From contig CAWGLN010000002.1 of assembly GCA_963823435.1 (NCBI GenBank), forward strand, positions 310,001-374,000: 64,000 bases of DNA, read 5' to 3'. Both the position numbers and the translations under genes were made by a program. The notes beneath the pieces are model-generated. The model was not told the origin of the DNA. It did no database searches and saw only the letters and a program-made list of their open reading frames with translations. This stretch comes from CAKZML01 sp963823435. Lineage in GTDB: Bacteria > Pseudomonadota > Gammaproteobacteria > Steroidobacterales > BM003. This document shows positions 52,289 to 61,517 of the stretch, one piece after another (the stretch's first letter is position 1; each line of letters opens with the position of its first letter).

Positions 52289-54688
52289 TTAAAATGCAGA
52301 ACCAATAGAGAACTGGAAATTTTCCGTCTCGTCGCCACGCACGACACCATTGCCGTTAACCTCGTTCAGAGGGATGCCATAACTGAACCGGAACAGACCC
52401 AGAGGCGCAAGCCACTGAACCGAAACACCAAATGACTGGCGTAACTCGCCAAAATCAAGATCGTAAAATATCTGGTTACCGTACAGGTCATAGAAACGCG
52501 TATTTCCCGTGTAGAATACATTACCGATATCAAAGAACAAACTGGCGCGGGCCTGGGTGGCGAATTTCTCGGGCATGGGCAGCATCAGTTCCGCCTGCCC
52601 CGCCACCATCAGGTTGCCACCATAAGGCCTGCCGTAACTGTCTCTTGGACCCAGGCTGGACTCCCTGTATCCGCGCACCGAATTGGGCCCGCCTGCGAAA
52701 AAATTGCGCGCCGGGGGCGGATCGCTGGAATCTCCCAGGGCCTCGGTGAGGTTGGCCTCGCCGTGGAACGCCAGGCCCCACCGGCCCCAAATCGGGATGA
52801 GCTTGGTGCTCTCCCAGCCAAAACCGACATATTCGACATCACTGCCCGGGACGGTGGCCAAAATATTGAAGATATGGCGCGAGCCACGAGTAGCGAAGAT
52901 TGCCCTGTTACGGGTGTCGTACAGCCAGGTTGCCGTCAGTTCCAGCAAATTGTAATCAGTGCCATAAATGGTCTGTCCGACATTCGGCTGCTGGGTGTAG
53001 GAGTTGCCGTTATTGATTACCCATTCCCTTACCTGCTGGGAACTTCCGTCACTGGTAATCAATGACGTGCTACGAACATTGACGCCATATTGCAGGCGCT
53101 GCCACTCGGTTATCGGATAACCGTACTGGACGCCAAGGTTAATTGACTGGGCATTGAACTCCGAACCGTTTGACACCAGCTGAACGGTGTCCGCATATGA
53201 GACGTTTACAGACCGGCTAACGCCGTCCATGTTTATGTAGGGGTCCGTTTGGTTGAAGCTGAGTACCTTGCGATATTTTCCGGTACTCAAATTTCCGGAA
53301 ATCGTGTTCCCTGAACCCAGGAAATTGGTATGGGTAAAGTTGCCGTTCAGCATCAAACCCTGGGACCCTGAGTAACCCAGGCCACCACCAAACTGACCGG
53401 GAAGTCCTTCCTTGATCTGGAAATCCACATCGACCAGGTCGGGCGTTCCCGGCACCGGCACCGTCTCGACATCCACCTTCTCGATGAATGGCAGGCGCTG
53501 CAGTCGGACCTTGGAGCGATCCAGGGAATTGTTGGACAGCCAGGATCCCTCTTGCTGACGCATTTCACGCCTGAATACCTCGTCCTTGGTGCTCTCGGCG
53601 CCCTTGAACTGGATATTGCGAACATAGGTACGATTACCCGGATCCACGAAGAAAATAATGTCGACCGTCATGTCTTCTTCGTTCAACTGGGGAATCGGCT
53701 CCACCCTGGCGAAGGAGTAGCCTTCCTCGCCCAGTCGATAGGTAATGAATTCGCTGCTGGTCTCCAGCAGTTTGCGCGAAAACGTCTGTCCCGGCTTTGC
53801 CAGGATCATCGCCTGCAGGATTTCCTCCGACACAATTGTGTCCCCGGCCAGCTTGATTTCATTCAGCGTGTACGGTTCGCCTTCGTCCACATTCAAGGTG
53901 ATGAAGATATTCTTGCGGTCCGGCGAGATTGCTACCTGGGTGGAGGTAATCTGGAAATTCGCATAGCCTCGATCCATGTAGAATGAACGAAGTTTCTCGA
54001 GGTCACCGGTAAGTCCCTCACGATCATAACGGTCATCGCTTTTGTAGAAAGAAAGCCAATTCGGGGTCTTGAGCTGAAAGTCCCCGATGATCTCTTCCTC
54101 GGTGAATCGCTCATTGCCCACGATATTGATCTGTCTTATCCGGGCCCGTTCGCCCTCGGTAATTTTAATGGCTATATCGACTGTATTGCTGTCGTTCTCG
54201 GTCACCTGGATATCGATAACTACGCCATACTTGCCGCGGCTGAAATACTGATCGGTAAGAAATTGCTCCACCTCATCGAGGGTGGACTGGTTGAAGGTCC
54301 TGCCCCTGGCCAGACCCACGCCGCGAAGGCTATCCATCAATTGATCGGTCTCGATGTCCTTGTTGCCATCAATGGTGAAATTCTCGATGGACGGCCGCTC
54401 GATGACCACTACAATCAAGGTATCTCCGTCACGCCGGAACTCCACATGCTCGAAGAAACCCGTGTCGTAAACGGCACGAATTGATTCGGCAATTCGACGC
54501 TTGTCCAGGACATCACCAATATTCACGGGCAGGTAGTTAAAAACAGTACCCTCGGAAATTCTTTGCAGGCCCTCCACCCGAATGTCCTTAACCGTAATCA
54601 TGCCCTGGGCACTGACCTGCAAGGTCCACAGGCCGAGTAAAATGGCAGCGAACGCCTGAGTGTATTTTTTTCTTCTGGAAAGTTGCAT
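52289..54688 (-). CDS. bamA: Outer membrane assembly factor BamA
   Basis: BamA is the central beta-barrel of the outer-membrane protein insertion machine. The 799-residue precursor has a signal peptide (MQLSRRKKYTQAFAAILLGL to QVSAQG), five POTRA domains (the first starting ITVKDIRVEGLQRISEGTV) and a C-terminal barrel. The barrel contains the conserved FFAGGPNSVRGYRESSLGPR segment and ends in the C-terminal Phe signature NFQFSIGSAF. The start at 54688 was chosen for the signal peptide. Confidence 0.98.
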   Translation of the reverse strand: MQLSRRKKYTQAFAAILLGLWTLQVSAQGMITVKDIRVEGLQRISEGTVFNYLPVNIGDVLDKRRIAESIRAVYDTGFFEHVEFRRDGDTLIVVVIERPSIENFTIDGNKDIETDQLMDSLRGVGLARGRTFNQSTLDEVEQFLTDQYFSRGKYGVVIDIQVTENDSNTVDIAIKITEGERARIRQINIVGNERFTEEEIIGDFQLKTPNWLSFYKSDDRYDREGLTGDLEKLRSFYMDRGYANFQITSTQVAISPDRKNIFITLNVDEGEPYTLNEIKLAGDTIVSEEILQAMILAKPGQTFSRKLLETSSEFITYRLGEEGYSFARVEPIPQLNEEDMTVDIIFFVDPGNRTYVRNIQFKGAESTKDEVFRREMRQQEGSWLSNNSLDRSKVRLQRLPFIEKVDVETVPVPGTPDLVDVDFQIKEGLPGQFGGGLGYSGSQGLMLNGNFTHTNFLGSGNTISGNLSTGKYRKVLSFNQTDPYINMDGVSRSVNVSYADTVQLVSNGSEFNAQSINLGVQYGYPITEWQRLQYGVNVRSTSLITSDGSSQQVREWVINNGNSYTQQPNVGQTIYGTDYNLLELTATWLYDTRNRAIFATRGSRHIFNILATVPGSDVEYVGFGWESTKLIPIWGRWGLAFHGEANLTEALGDSSDPPPARNFFAGGPNSVRGYRESSLGPRDSYGRPYGGNLMVAGQAELMLPMPEKFATQARASLFFDIGNVFYTGNTRFYDLYGNQIFYDLDFGELRQSFGVSVQWLAPLGLFRFSYGIPLNEVNGNGVVRGDETENFQFSIGSAF

Positions 54689-54695
54689 CAGTCGT

Positions 54696-56063
54696 TTAGT
54701 CCAGCAAGCGGGCAATGTCATTGTAGAAAGCAAAAGTCATCAGCATTGCCAGGAGCACCAGACCAGCCTGGTGTCCAATCATCTGGACTCTCTCGGGCAG
54801 CGGCTTCCCGGTAATCAATTCTGCGAAATGGTACAGCAACTGCCCCCCATCGAGCATGGGAACCGGCATCAGGTTGATAACGCCCAGGCTGATGCTGACG
54901 ACCGCCAGGAAGCTTGCGAAGGCAACCAGGCCCATACTGGCGCTTACTCCTGCATACTGGGCGATGTTTATCGGCCCACTGATATTCTTGGGTGACACCA
55001 CACCTTCAAGCATTTTCCAAAGCATACGCAGGGTCAGGGTCGTCATTTCCCAGGTCTTGGTCATCGCCGCCGGAATTGCGCCCAGGGGACCATATTGCGT
55101 TTTTCCGAACATGGATTCGGGAACGGCTTCGGGCTTGACCCCCTGCACCCCGATTCGACCAACGGTGCGCCCTTCTCGCTGCATGCTACCCACGTTTACC
55201 ACGAGGGTCAGGGAGGCACCCTCTCGCTCCACCGTGACCTTTGCCTGTTGCTCGGGCAGGTCTTGCAACCGCCTGACCAGGGTCGGCCAGTCTTTTACGC
55301 CGACATCGTCAATGGCGACAACCTGGTCGCCCGAGCGCATACCGGCCTGCTCGGCAGGACCATCCGGATCCACCACCTCAACAATTGCCGGCCAGTAGGG
55401 TTGCCATAGATTGATTCCCAGGCCGTCGAACAGCGCGCCGGGTTCGGTCAGCCCCGATTCTTTCCCGCTCGCATCCAGTACCAGGTTGCGGGTAGTGCCG
55501 TCTTCGCCCTGAACCTGGAATTCGATACGCCCGTCGTCCAGCATATCGTCCAGCAAGTTCAGCATCGCGGATTCCCAGGTTTCCACCGGCCTGCCCCGAA
55601 CCTGGAGTATCTGGTCACCGCTGCGCATACCCGCCCGTCCGGCGATAGTGTCGGGGGAGATCTCACCCACCACGGGCATCAGCCCGGGTACGCCAACCAC
55701 AAACATGATCCAGTAGGCAAAAATAGCGAAAAGGAAATTGGCAGCCGGACCGCCAACCAGGACCGCCATGCGGCCCCACATCGGGGCGCTGTTGAAGCTG
55801 CGGTTACGGTCGCCCTCGGGAACCTCACCCTCACGCTCATCCAGCATTTTTACGTAACCGCCCAGGGGAATTGCGGCCAGCACCAGTTCGGTCTGGTCGG
55901 CGCCAATTTTGCGCGACCACAGGGGCCGGCCAAAGCCGATAGAAAAACGCAGGACCTTTATGCCAATTTTTCGCGCCACCCAGAAATGGCCAAACTCATG
56001 CACCGCCACCAGCACACTGATGGCAAATAAAAAAGAAAGTATTGAAATCAATACGTTATCCAA
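54696..56063 (-). CDS. rseP: Site-2 metalloprotease RseP
   Basis: RseP makes the intramembrane cut in RseA that frees sigma-E. The 455-residue protein has the zinc motif HEFGH in the first membrane span (VLVAVHEFGHFWVARKIGI), two periplasmic PDZ domains (near GRAGMRSGDQILQVRG and EQAGMRSGDQVVAIDD), and the third active-site residue in GVINLMPVPMLDGGQLLYH. Its substrate RseA and sigma-E are encoded at 18709-19890. dxr, normally just upstream, is absent. Confidence 0.98.
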   Translation of the reverse strand: MDNVLISILSFLFAISVLVAVHEFGHFWVARKIGIKVLRFSIGFGRPLWSRKIGADQTELVLAAIPLGGYVKMLDEREGEVPEGDRNRSFNSAPMWGRMAVLVGGPAANFLFAIFAYWIMFVVGVPGLMPVVGEISPDTIAGRAGMRSGDQILQVRGRPVETWESAMLNLLDDMLDDGRIEFQVQGEDGTTRNLVLDASGKESGLTEPGALFDGLGINLWQPYWPAIVEVVDPDGPAEQAGMRSGDQVVAIDDVGVKDWPTLVRRLQDLPEQQAKVTVEREGASLTLVVNVGSMQREGRTVGRIGVQGVKPEAVPESMFGKTQYGPLGAIPAAMTKTWEMTTLTLRMLWKMLEGVVSPKNISGPINIAQYAGVSASMGLVAFASFLAVVSISLGVINLMPVPMLDGGQLLYHFAELITGKPLPERVQMIGHQAGLVLLAMLMTFAFYNDIARLLD

Positions 56064-56251
56064 CTTCTAGGTGTCCTTGTTTGTTGATTGTTTCAATCAG
56101 GCCGGCGTGAATCAGCAGAGCATTGTACCCACTGCGAGGCAACTTCGCGCCCCCTGAGGGACAATTGTCGGTCAGTTTGGCTGCGGCGCTGGATTTCCCT
56201 GCAACGCGCGCTCACTCGCTTTAGCGCCAAGTTCGTATCCTCACCGGTGAC

Positions 56252-57053
56252 TCAGGCGGCCATTCCGGTTAGCGCCAGGCCCAGCGCCAGCAACGGACTT
56301 GCCGCCGTCAGGCTATCCATTCGGTCGAGAATGCCCCCGTGCCCGGGAAGAATCCAGCCGCTGTCCTTCAATCCGGATTTGCGCTTGAATACGCTCACCG
56401 TCAGGTCACCAATTACCGAGACCGCTCCGCAGACCGCCGTTAAGGGTACGAGAATTTGCGGAGCCAGGCCGAACCACATGCTGCCGACATAACCCACCGC
56501 AGCACAGGCCATGAGCCCACCGGCCACGCCCTCCCAGGTCTTGCCGGGACTGACCAGGGGAGCGAGCTTATGGCGTCCCAGCGTCCGTCCGACGACGTAG
56601 GCTCCGACATCCGCCGACCAGACCACGCAGAAGGCAAACAGCACCCACTGCGGACCACGCGATGAATCATGCAGAAGGGTGGCCACCGCGAGCCAGGCCA
56701 GGGAAATTACCAGCAACCCAAATCCAGCTCCAAGCCAGCGCGGAATCGTAACTGGAAAACGCAGAACCCAGTACAGACCCAGCAACCAGGCGGGAATAGC
56801 CAGGGACAACAACCAGGGCCCATAACCCCACGCATCAAGCAGCGCGCATCAGTCCCAGGCACAGTGCGCCGGCCAGGGTGAAGAAGGTTTTATCCATGGG
56901 ACCTTTGCATTGCAAAAATCCCGCCCATTCCCAGGTGCCTGCCAGGAACATCGCGGCAAAAAACGCTGCCGCAAAACGTTCGGGCAGGAAAAACAGAACC
57001 CCGATAATCAGCGGGCCCAGTACCAGGGCCGTAAGAATGCGGGTGAGCAACAC
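56252..57053 (-). CDS. cdsA: Phosphatidate cytidylyltransferase, frameshifted
   Basis: CdsA makes CDP-diacylglycerol, precursor of all phospholipids. The N-terminal frame (MLLTRILTALVLGPLIIGVL) stops at 56835 after GLMRAA. Removing one base of the AA at 56837-56838 continues DAWGYGPWLLSLAIPAWLLG to the family signature around SVFKRKSGLKDSGWILPGHG followed by GILDRMDS. Corrected length 266 residues with several membrane spans. The gene directly follows uppS. About 188 bases to rseP hold no dxr and no other feature I recognise. Confidence 0.95.
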
Positions 57054-57809
57054 CTAGAACGCCTCCTTTGCATCCAGGACCTCACCAAAACGTCGCTCGC
57101 GTCCGGCAAAACTCTCCATCGCCGCACGCAAATTATCGGCGTTGAAATCCGGCCACAGGCAATCCTGGAAAACCAGCTCGGTATAGGCGAGATTCCATAG
57201 CAGGAAATTGCTGACACGCATCTCCCCGCCGGTGCGTATAAATAGATCCGGATCGGGTACCTTGGGCAAGGACAGGTATTCGGAAAAACGGCGCTCGTCC
57301 AACTCGTCGGGTACGAGATGTCCGGCCTGAACATCCGCGATCGCAGCGCGAGCTGCCTGCACGATATCCCAGCGACCACCGTAGGACATGGCGATATTCA
57401 ACTGCATGGCCGTGTTCTCGCGAGTGAGTTTCTCAGCCTCGTCCAGGCGTCGGCGCAACCTTGGTGTCAGGGTGGCGCGGTCACCGATAAAGCGCACCGC
57501 GATACCTTCCTTGTGCAAATCCCGAACCTCTTTGCCAAGGGCTTCCACGAAAAGCTGCATCAATCCGCTGACTTCTTCCTTGGGGCGCTTCCAGTTTTCG
57601 CTGGAGAAGGTAAACAGGGTGAGGACCTGGACACCCATCTTGCCACAGGCTTCCACAACCTCGCGGGCGGCCTTGACGCCTGCGCGGTGCCCGGCCTGGC
57701 GCGCCATTCCCCTGGCCTTGGCCCACCGGCCATTGCCATCCATGATGATCGCCACATGCCTGGGGATGGTCATGCCACCCGGCGGCGTCCCGGTGTGCGA
57801 TGTGCTCAC
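57054..57809 (-). CDS. uppS: Undecaprenyl diphosphate synthase
   Basis: UppS builds the C55 lipid carrier for peptidoglycan and O-antigen. The 251-residue cis-prenyltransferase has HVAIIMDGNGRWAKARG with the catalytic Asp, HRAGVKAAREVVEAC, LTLFTFSSENWKRP and RTGGEMRVSNFLLWNLAYTE. The cdsA start follows immediately. Confidence 0.98.
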   Translation of the reverse strand: MSTSHTGTPPGGMTIPRHVAIIMDGNGRWAKARGMARQAGHRAGVKAAREVVEACGKMGVQVLTLFTFSSENWKRPKEEVSGLMQLFVEALGKEVRDLHKEGIAVRFIGDRATLTPRLRRRLDEAEKLTRENTAMQLNIAMSYGGRWDIVQAARAAIADVQAGHLVPDELDERRFSEYLSLPKVPDPDLFIRTGGEMRVSNFLLWNLAYTELVFQDCLWPDFNADNLRAAMESFAGRERRFGEVLDAKEAF

Positions 57810-57840
57810 TCAGCGCCTCTCCTGATTAAAGGCACGAACA

Positions 57841-58398
57841 TCAAACTTCCATCAATTCATTTTCTTTTTTCGCCAGCAAGGCATCGATATTTGCCACAAA
57901 CTCGTCGGTGAGTTTCTGCACAGCATCCTCGCCTTTGTGTTCCTCATCCTCGGAGATCATTTTCTCTTTCATCAGTTCCTTGATCTGGCTGATGGCATCA
58001 CGACGAATATTCCTGATTGCCACACGCGCGCCTTCGGCCTCGCTACGCACAACCTTGGTCATATCCCGGCGCCGCTCCTCGGTCAACGGCGGCAGTGGTA
58101 CCCGGATCAGGGTGCCGGTGGTAGCGGGCGTCAAGCCCAGGTCGGAAGTCATGATGGCCTTTTCCACCACCTGGACCATGGGTTTCTCCCAGGGAGAAAC
58201 CGTGATGGTGCGCGAATCCTCCACCGCGATGTTGGCAACCTGGGCTAACGGCACCAGGCTGCCATAGTACTCCACCGAGATGTGATCCAGCAGACTCGTA
58301 TGGGCCCTGCCGGTACGCAGCTTTTTCAGGTCCGTGTCAAAGGCTGCCACGCTTTTGCCCATGCGCTCACGGGCATCCTTGTTGATATCGTTAATCAT
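57841..58398 (-). CDS. frr: Ribosome recycling factor
   Basis: RRF splits post-termination ribosomes with EF-G. The 185-residue protein has the two-domain pattern with MGKSVAAFDTDLKKLRTGRA, PLPPLTEERRRDMTKVVRSE and a helical C terminus. It overlaps the pyrH stop by four bases (ATGA). Confidence 0.98.
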   Translation of the reverse strand: MINDINKDARERMGKSVAAFDTDLKKLRTGRAHTSLLDHISVEYYGSLVPLAQVANIAVEDSRTITVSPWEKPMVQVVEKAIMTSDLGLTPATTGTLIRVPLPPLTEERRRDMTKVVRSEAEGARVAIRNIRRDAISQIKELMKEKMISEDEEHKGEDAVQKLTDEFVANIDALLAKKENELMEV

Positions 58399-59141
58399 TC
58401 CTGGTGTCCCACTTGGTTATCGTTAGTGACCAGTGTACCCACATCTTCGCCGCGCGCCAGTCGTAGCAAGTCTCCGGGGTTATTTATATTGAATACACGT
58501 AAGGGGATATTGTTATCGCGGCACATCACCAGGGCCGTCGCATCCATGACCCCCAGCTTGCGATTCAAGGCCTCGTCAAATCCCAGTTGTGTATAGCGCC
58601 GGGCCTTCGGATCGGTCATCGGATCGGCGGTAAAAACACCGTCCACCTTGGTCGCTTTGACCAGGATATCGGCGTCGATTTCTATCGCCCTGAGGCTGGC
58701 CGCGGTGTCGGTGGTAAAAAACGGATTGCCGGTGCCGGCGGCGAAAATGCAGGCCCGTCCCTTTTCCAGGTGCCGCACAGCACGTCGCCGTATGTAGTCC
58801 TCGCAAACTTCATTGATTTTCAGCGCCGACATCACGCGTGCGTATACCCCCAGTCTCTCCAGCGCATCCTGCAGGGCCAGGCCGTTGATCACTGTGGCGA
58901 GCATGCCCATATGGTCGCCGGTGACCCTGTCGATACCTGCCTTGGCCAAACCCTCGCCGCGAAAAATATTGCCCCCGCCTATTACGACCCCTACCTGGAT
59001 TCCTTCGGCGACGACGTCGCGAATCTCGGCCGCAACCCGCCCGATCATTTGCGGGTCAATGCCGTAATCCATCCTGCCCATCAGGGCCTCTCCGCTCAGC
59101 TTGAGAAGAATTCTCTGGTGCTTTTGGCTTTGATTTGACAT
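58395..59141 (-). CDS. pyrH: UMP kinase
   Basis: PyrH phosphorylates UMP. The 248-residue product starts MSNQSQKHQRILLKLSGEAL and has IGGGNIFRG, DHMGMLATVINGLALQDAL, GTGNPFFTTDTAA and KATKVDGVF. ATG 59141 was chosen because it matches the family; an upstream in-frame extension runs into the adjacent repeat and is not credible. Confidence 0.98.
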   Translation of the reverse strand: MSNQSQKHQRILLKLSGEALMGRMDYGIDPQMIGRVAAEIRDVVAEGIQVGVVIGGGNIFRGEGLAKAGIDRVTGDHMGMLATVINGLALQDALERLGVYARVMSALKINEVCEDYIRRRAVRHLEKGRACIFAAGTGNPFFTTDTAASLRAIEIDADILVKATKVDGVFTADPMTDPKARRYTQLGFDEALNRKLGVMDATALVMCRDNNIPLRVFNINNPGDLLRLARGEDVGTLVTNDNQVGHQE

Positions 59142-59168
59142 GAGAGGATTTTTACCTGTGTATGTCTG

Positions 59169-59329
59169 GGGAGCCTCTGATCTATTCAAAAACGTGTATC
59201 TTGTGGCTAAAAAATCCAGCTTCTGCGTTGTCAATCTTCGCGAGCCCCACTATTACGTGCGCTTGGCGCCTTGAATCTGAATCTTTTCGCCTACAATCTA
59301 CTTCGTCCAGAATAAATCAGAGCTTCCCT
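59169..59329 (-). repeat. 160-bp dispersed element between tsf and pyrH
   Basis: Full copy in reverse orientation, ends GGGAGCCTCTGATCTATTC and AAATCAGAGCTTCCC. The flanks are GG and TG rather than TA. The internal hairpin has lost its 3' arm (element strand GTAATAGTGGGGCTCGCG), as in the copies at 31272 and 35921. It lies in the 271-base gap between tsf and pyrH, downstream of the tsf terminator. Confidence 0.92.
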
Positions 59330-59344
59330 GGTTGATATCCCGAC

Positions 59345-59369
59345 AAAAAGAACCCCGCTAAAGCGGGGT
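59345..59369 (-). terminator. Rho-independent terminator after tsf
   Basis: On the minus strand CCCCGC-TTTA-GCGGGG is followed by TTCTTTTTG. The six-pair GC stem and T-run are typical. It lies 44 bases after the tsf stop and should end most rpsB-tsf transcripts before pyrH. Confidence 0.85.
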
Positions 59370-59412
59370 CCCTGATGTCGTCATTCTTGCATATCGGAGC
59401 GCGCCAGTCGGA

Positions 59413-60291
59413 CTACTTTCCCCGGACCTGTGCCATCACTTCCTCAACAAAATTGTCGACTTTCTTTTCGATGCCCTCGCCCACTTCGAAGCGCACAAAC
59501 GATGTCACTTCCGCGCCCCTGTCCTTGAGCAGCTTCGCCACGGTCAGGTCAGGATCCTTCACGAAAGGCTGTCCAACCAGGGTAATCTCCGCAAAGAACT
59601 TCCTCAAGCGACCAACCACCATCTTTTCCACGATTTCTTCCGCCTTGCCTTCCAGGCGAGCCTGATCCATCAGGATTTCCTTTTCCTTGGCTACCTGGTC
59701 AGCCGGGACCTGGGCTTCGCTTACGCACTGGGGCCGACTGGCCGCCACGTGCAAGGCTATATCGTGGACCAGGTCGGCCGCGCCGCCTTTCATACACACC
59801 AGCACACCTATACGGGTTCCGTGGGAATAGGCGCCGAGCAACTCCTCCGCCTGGACACGCTGGAAGCGACGCACCTGGATGTTCTCGCCAATCTTGGCAA
59901 TCAGTGCCCGCCGTGTTTCCTCCACGCTCTGGCCATCGGCCATGGGAATGGCTCCCAGGGCTTCCAGATCGCCAGGATTATTGTCCAGCACAGCGCGGGC
60001 AACCCCATGGGCGAAAGCGCCAAACTCATCGCCACCGGCCACGAAATCCGTCTCCGAATTCACCTCGACAATGGCCGCAGAGTGCCCATCCGCGGCGGCT
60101 TCGATAACTACGCGCCCCTCAGCGGCTACCCGGCCGGCCTTCTTGTCAGCCTTGGCCAGTCCGGTCTTGCGCATGTTGTCAGCGGCAGCATCCAGGTCAC
60201 CGTTGCTCTCTACCAGCGCTTTTTTGCATTCCATCATGCCCGCTCCGGTGCGTTCCCGGAGTTCCTTGACCATCGATGCAGTTACAGTCAT
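59413..60291 (-). CDS. tsf: Elongation factor Ts
   Basis: EF-Ts exchanges GDP for GTP on EF-Tu. The 292-residue protein has the N-terminal UBA-like domain MVKELRERTGAGMMECKKAL, the core VEVNSETDFVAGGDEF with the conserved TDFV, and the C-terminal dimerisation part. It is co-transcribed with rpsB (73-base gap). Confidence 0.98.
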   Translation of the reverse strand: MTVTASMVKELRERTGAGMMECKKALVESNGDLDAAADNMRKTGLAKADKKAGRVAAEGRVVIEAAADGHSAAIVEVNSETDFVAGGDEFGAFAHGVARAVLDNNPGDLEALGAIPMADGQSVEETRRALIAKIGENIQVRRFQRVQAEELLGAYSHGTRIGVLVCMKGGAADLVHDIALHVAASRPQCVSEAQVPADQVAKEKEILMDQARLEGKAEEIVEKMVVGRLRKFFAEITLVGQPFVKDPDLTVAKLLKDRGAEVTSFVRFEVGEGIEKKVDNFVEEVMAQVRGK

Positions 60292-60364
60292 TCGTCACAT
60301 CCCTCATAAATTCATCTGCCGCCCGGGGCAAACCCCGTGACGCTAACAGCTATACCCAGGGCCC

Positions 60365-61501
60365 TTACTCGGCCTTGGGAGCTTTATCTTGCTTGGCGGC
60401 TGGAGCCTTCTTGGCAGTAGCCTTCTTGGCCTTCTTGGCAGGAGCCTTCTCGGCCTTCTCGGCAGGAGCCTTCTCAGCCTTCTCGGCAGGAGCCTTCTCA
60501 GCCTTCTCGGCAGGAGCCTTCTCAGCCTTCTCGGCGGGAGCTTTTTCAGCCTTCTCGGCGGGAGCCTTCTCAGCCTTCTCGGCAGGAGCCTTCTCAGCCT
60601 TCTCGGCAGGAGCCTTCTCAGCCTTCTCGGCCGTCTTGGCCTCAGCAGCAGGCGCCTCTTCGGTCTTCTTGTCGGCTGGCTTCTTCGCCGGTGCTTTCTT
60701 GCTTGCGGCCTTTCTGACCGGAGTTTTCTTGCCCGCGGGCTTCCTGGACGGCGCCTTCTTGGCCTTGCCTTCCTCGTCTACTTCCACGAAGTCGTCTTCG
60801 CCAACCGGTGCTTCCGGAGCAGTGGCTTTACCCTCGATCACCGCCTCGGCCATATGGAAGGTGTACAGACGGATTGCGCGCATGGCATCGTCGTTTCCAG
60901 GAATCGGGTAATCAATATTCTCGGGGTTGCAGTTGGTATCGACCACGCCAACCACGGGAATGCCCAGCTTGGCGGCTTCCTGCAATGCAATGTTCTCGTG
61001 GCCGATATCCACAACAAACAACACGTCAGGCAAGGAATTCATGTGCTTGATACCACCCAGGCTGCGATCCAGCTTGGCATGCTCCCTGCGCAGACCCAGC
61101 ACTTCCTTCTTGGTCATCTGCTCGAATGTGCCGGCCTCCTCCATCGCTTCCAGGTCAAACAGGCGCTTGATGGACTGACGGATGGTCTTGAAGTTGGTCA
61201 ACATGCCGCCCAGCCAACGCTGGCTGACATAGGGCATGCCGCAACGCTCGGCCTCGTCTTTGACGGAATCACGGGCGGAGCGCTTGGTACCCACGAACAG
61301 CACTTTGCCGCCGTCGGAGATGATTTTTTGCACAAAGCCCTGGGCTTCCAGGAACATCGGCAGCGACTGCTCGAGATTGATAATGTGGATCTTGTTACGT
61401 TCGCCGAAGATGAAAGGACTCATCTTGGGATTCCAGTAACGGGTCTGGTGACCGAAATGAACACCGGCCTCCAGCATTTCACGCATGGATACGTTAGACA
61501 T
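60365..61501 (-). CDS. rpsB: 30S ribosomal protein S2 with long repetitive C-terminal tail
   Basis: S2 residues 1 to about 230 are standard (MSNVSMREMLEAGVHFGHQT, FVGTKRSARDSV, YVSQRWLGGMLTNFKTI, PDVLFVVDIGHENIAL, VGVVDTNCNPENIDY). After an acidic linker (EDDFVEVDEEG) comes about 130 residues rich in Ala, Lys, Glu and Pro: first AKKAPSRKPAGKK-type basic repeats, then eight AEKAEKAP-type octapeptides, then a basic end. The total is 378 residues against about 240 in E. coli. The tail resembles histone H1-like or AlgP-like sequences. Start ATG 61501, with GAGGAA upstream and a second ATG just before it. Confidence 0.96.
   Translation of the reverse strand: MSNVSMREMLEAGVHFGHQTRYWNPKMSPFIFGERNKIHIINLEQSLPMFLEAQGFVQKIISDGGKVLFVGTKRSARDSVKDEAERCGMPYVSQRWLGGMLTNFKTIRQSIKRLFDLEAMEEAGTFEQMTKKEVLGLRREHAKLDRSLGGIKHMNSLPDVLFVVDIGHENIALQEAAKLGIPVVGVVDTNCNPENIDYPIPGNDDAMRAIRLYTFHMAEAVIEGKATAPEAPVGEDDFVEVDEEGKAKKAPSRKPAGKKTPVRKAASKKAPAKKPADKKTEEAPAAEAKTAEKAEKAPAEKAEKAPAEKAEKAPAEKAEKAPAEKAEKAPAEKAEKAPAEKAEKAPAEKAEKAPAKKAKKATAKKAPAAKQDKAPKAE
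60441..60632 (-). repeat. Eight 24-bp tandem repeats inside rpsB
   Basis: Eight consecutive 24-base units, plus-strand consensus GGAGCCTTCTCAGCCTTCTC then GGCA, lie at 60441, 60465, 60489, 60513, 60537, 60561, 60585 and 60609. They differ by few bases; unit five carries GGAGCTTTTTC. Being a multiple of three, gain or loss of units keeps the rpsB frame. Not a CRISPR: there are no spacers. Confidence 0.95.
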
Positions 61502-61517
61502 CATAATTCCTCTAAGG

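Noticed and set aside
56064..56251. Promoter for rseP around TACAAT in the cdsA-rseP gap
   Set aside because: No acceptable -35 at 16-18 bases; left unannotated.
60441..60632. CRISPR-like direct repeats
   Set aside because: Units are contiguous with no spacers, and they encode an in-frame peptide tail of RpsB.
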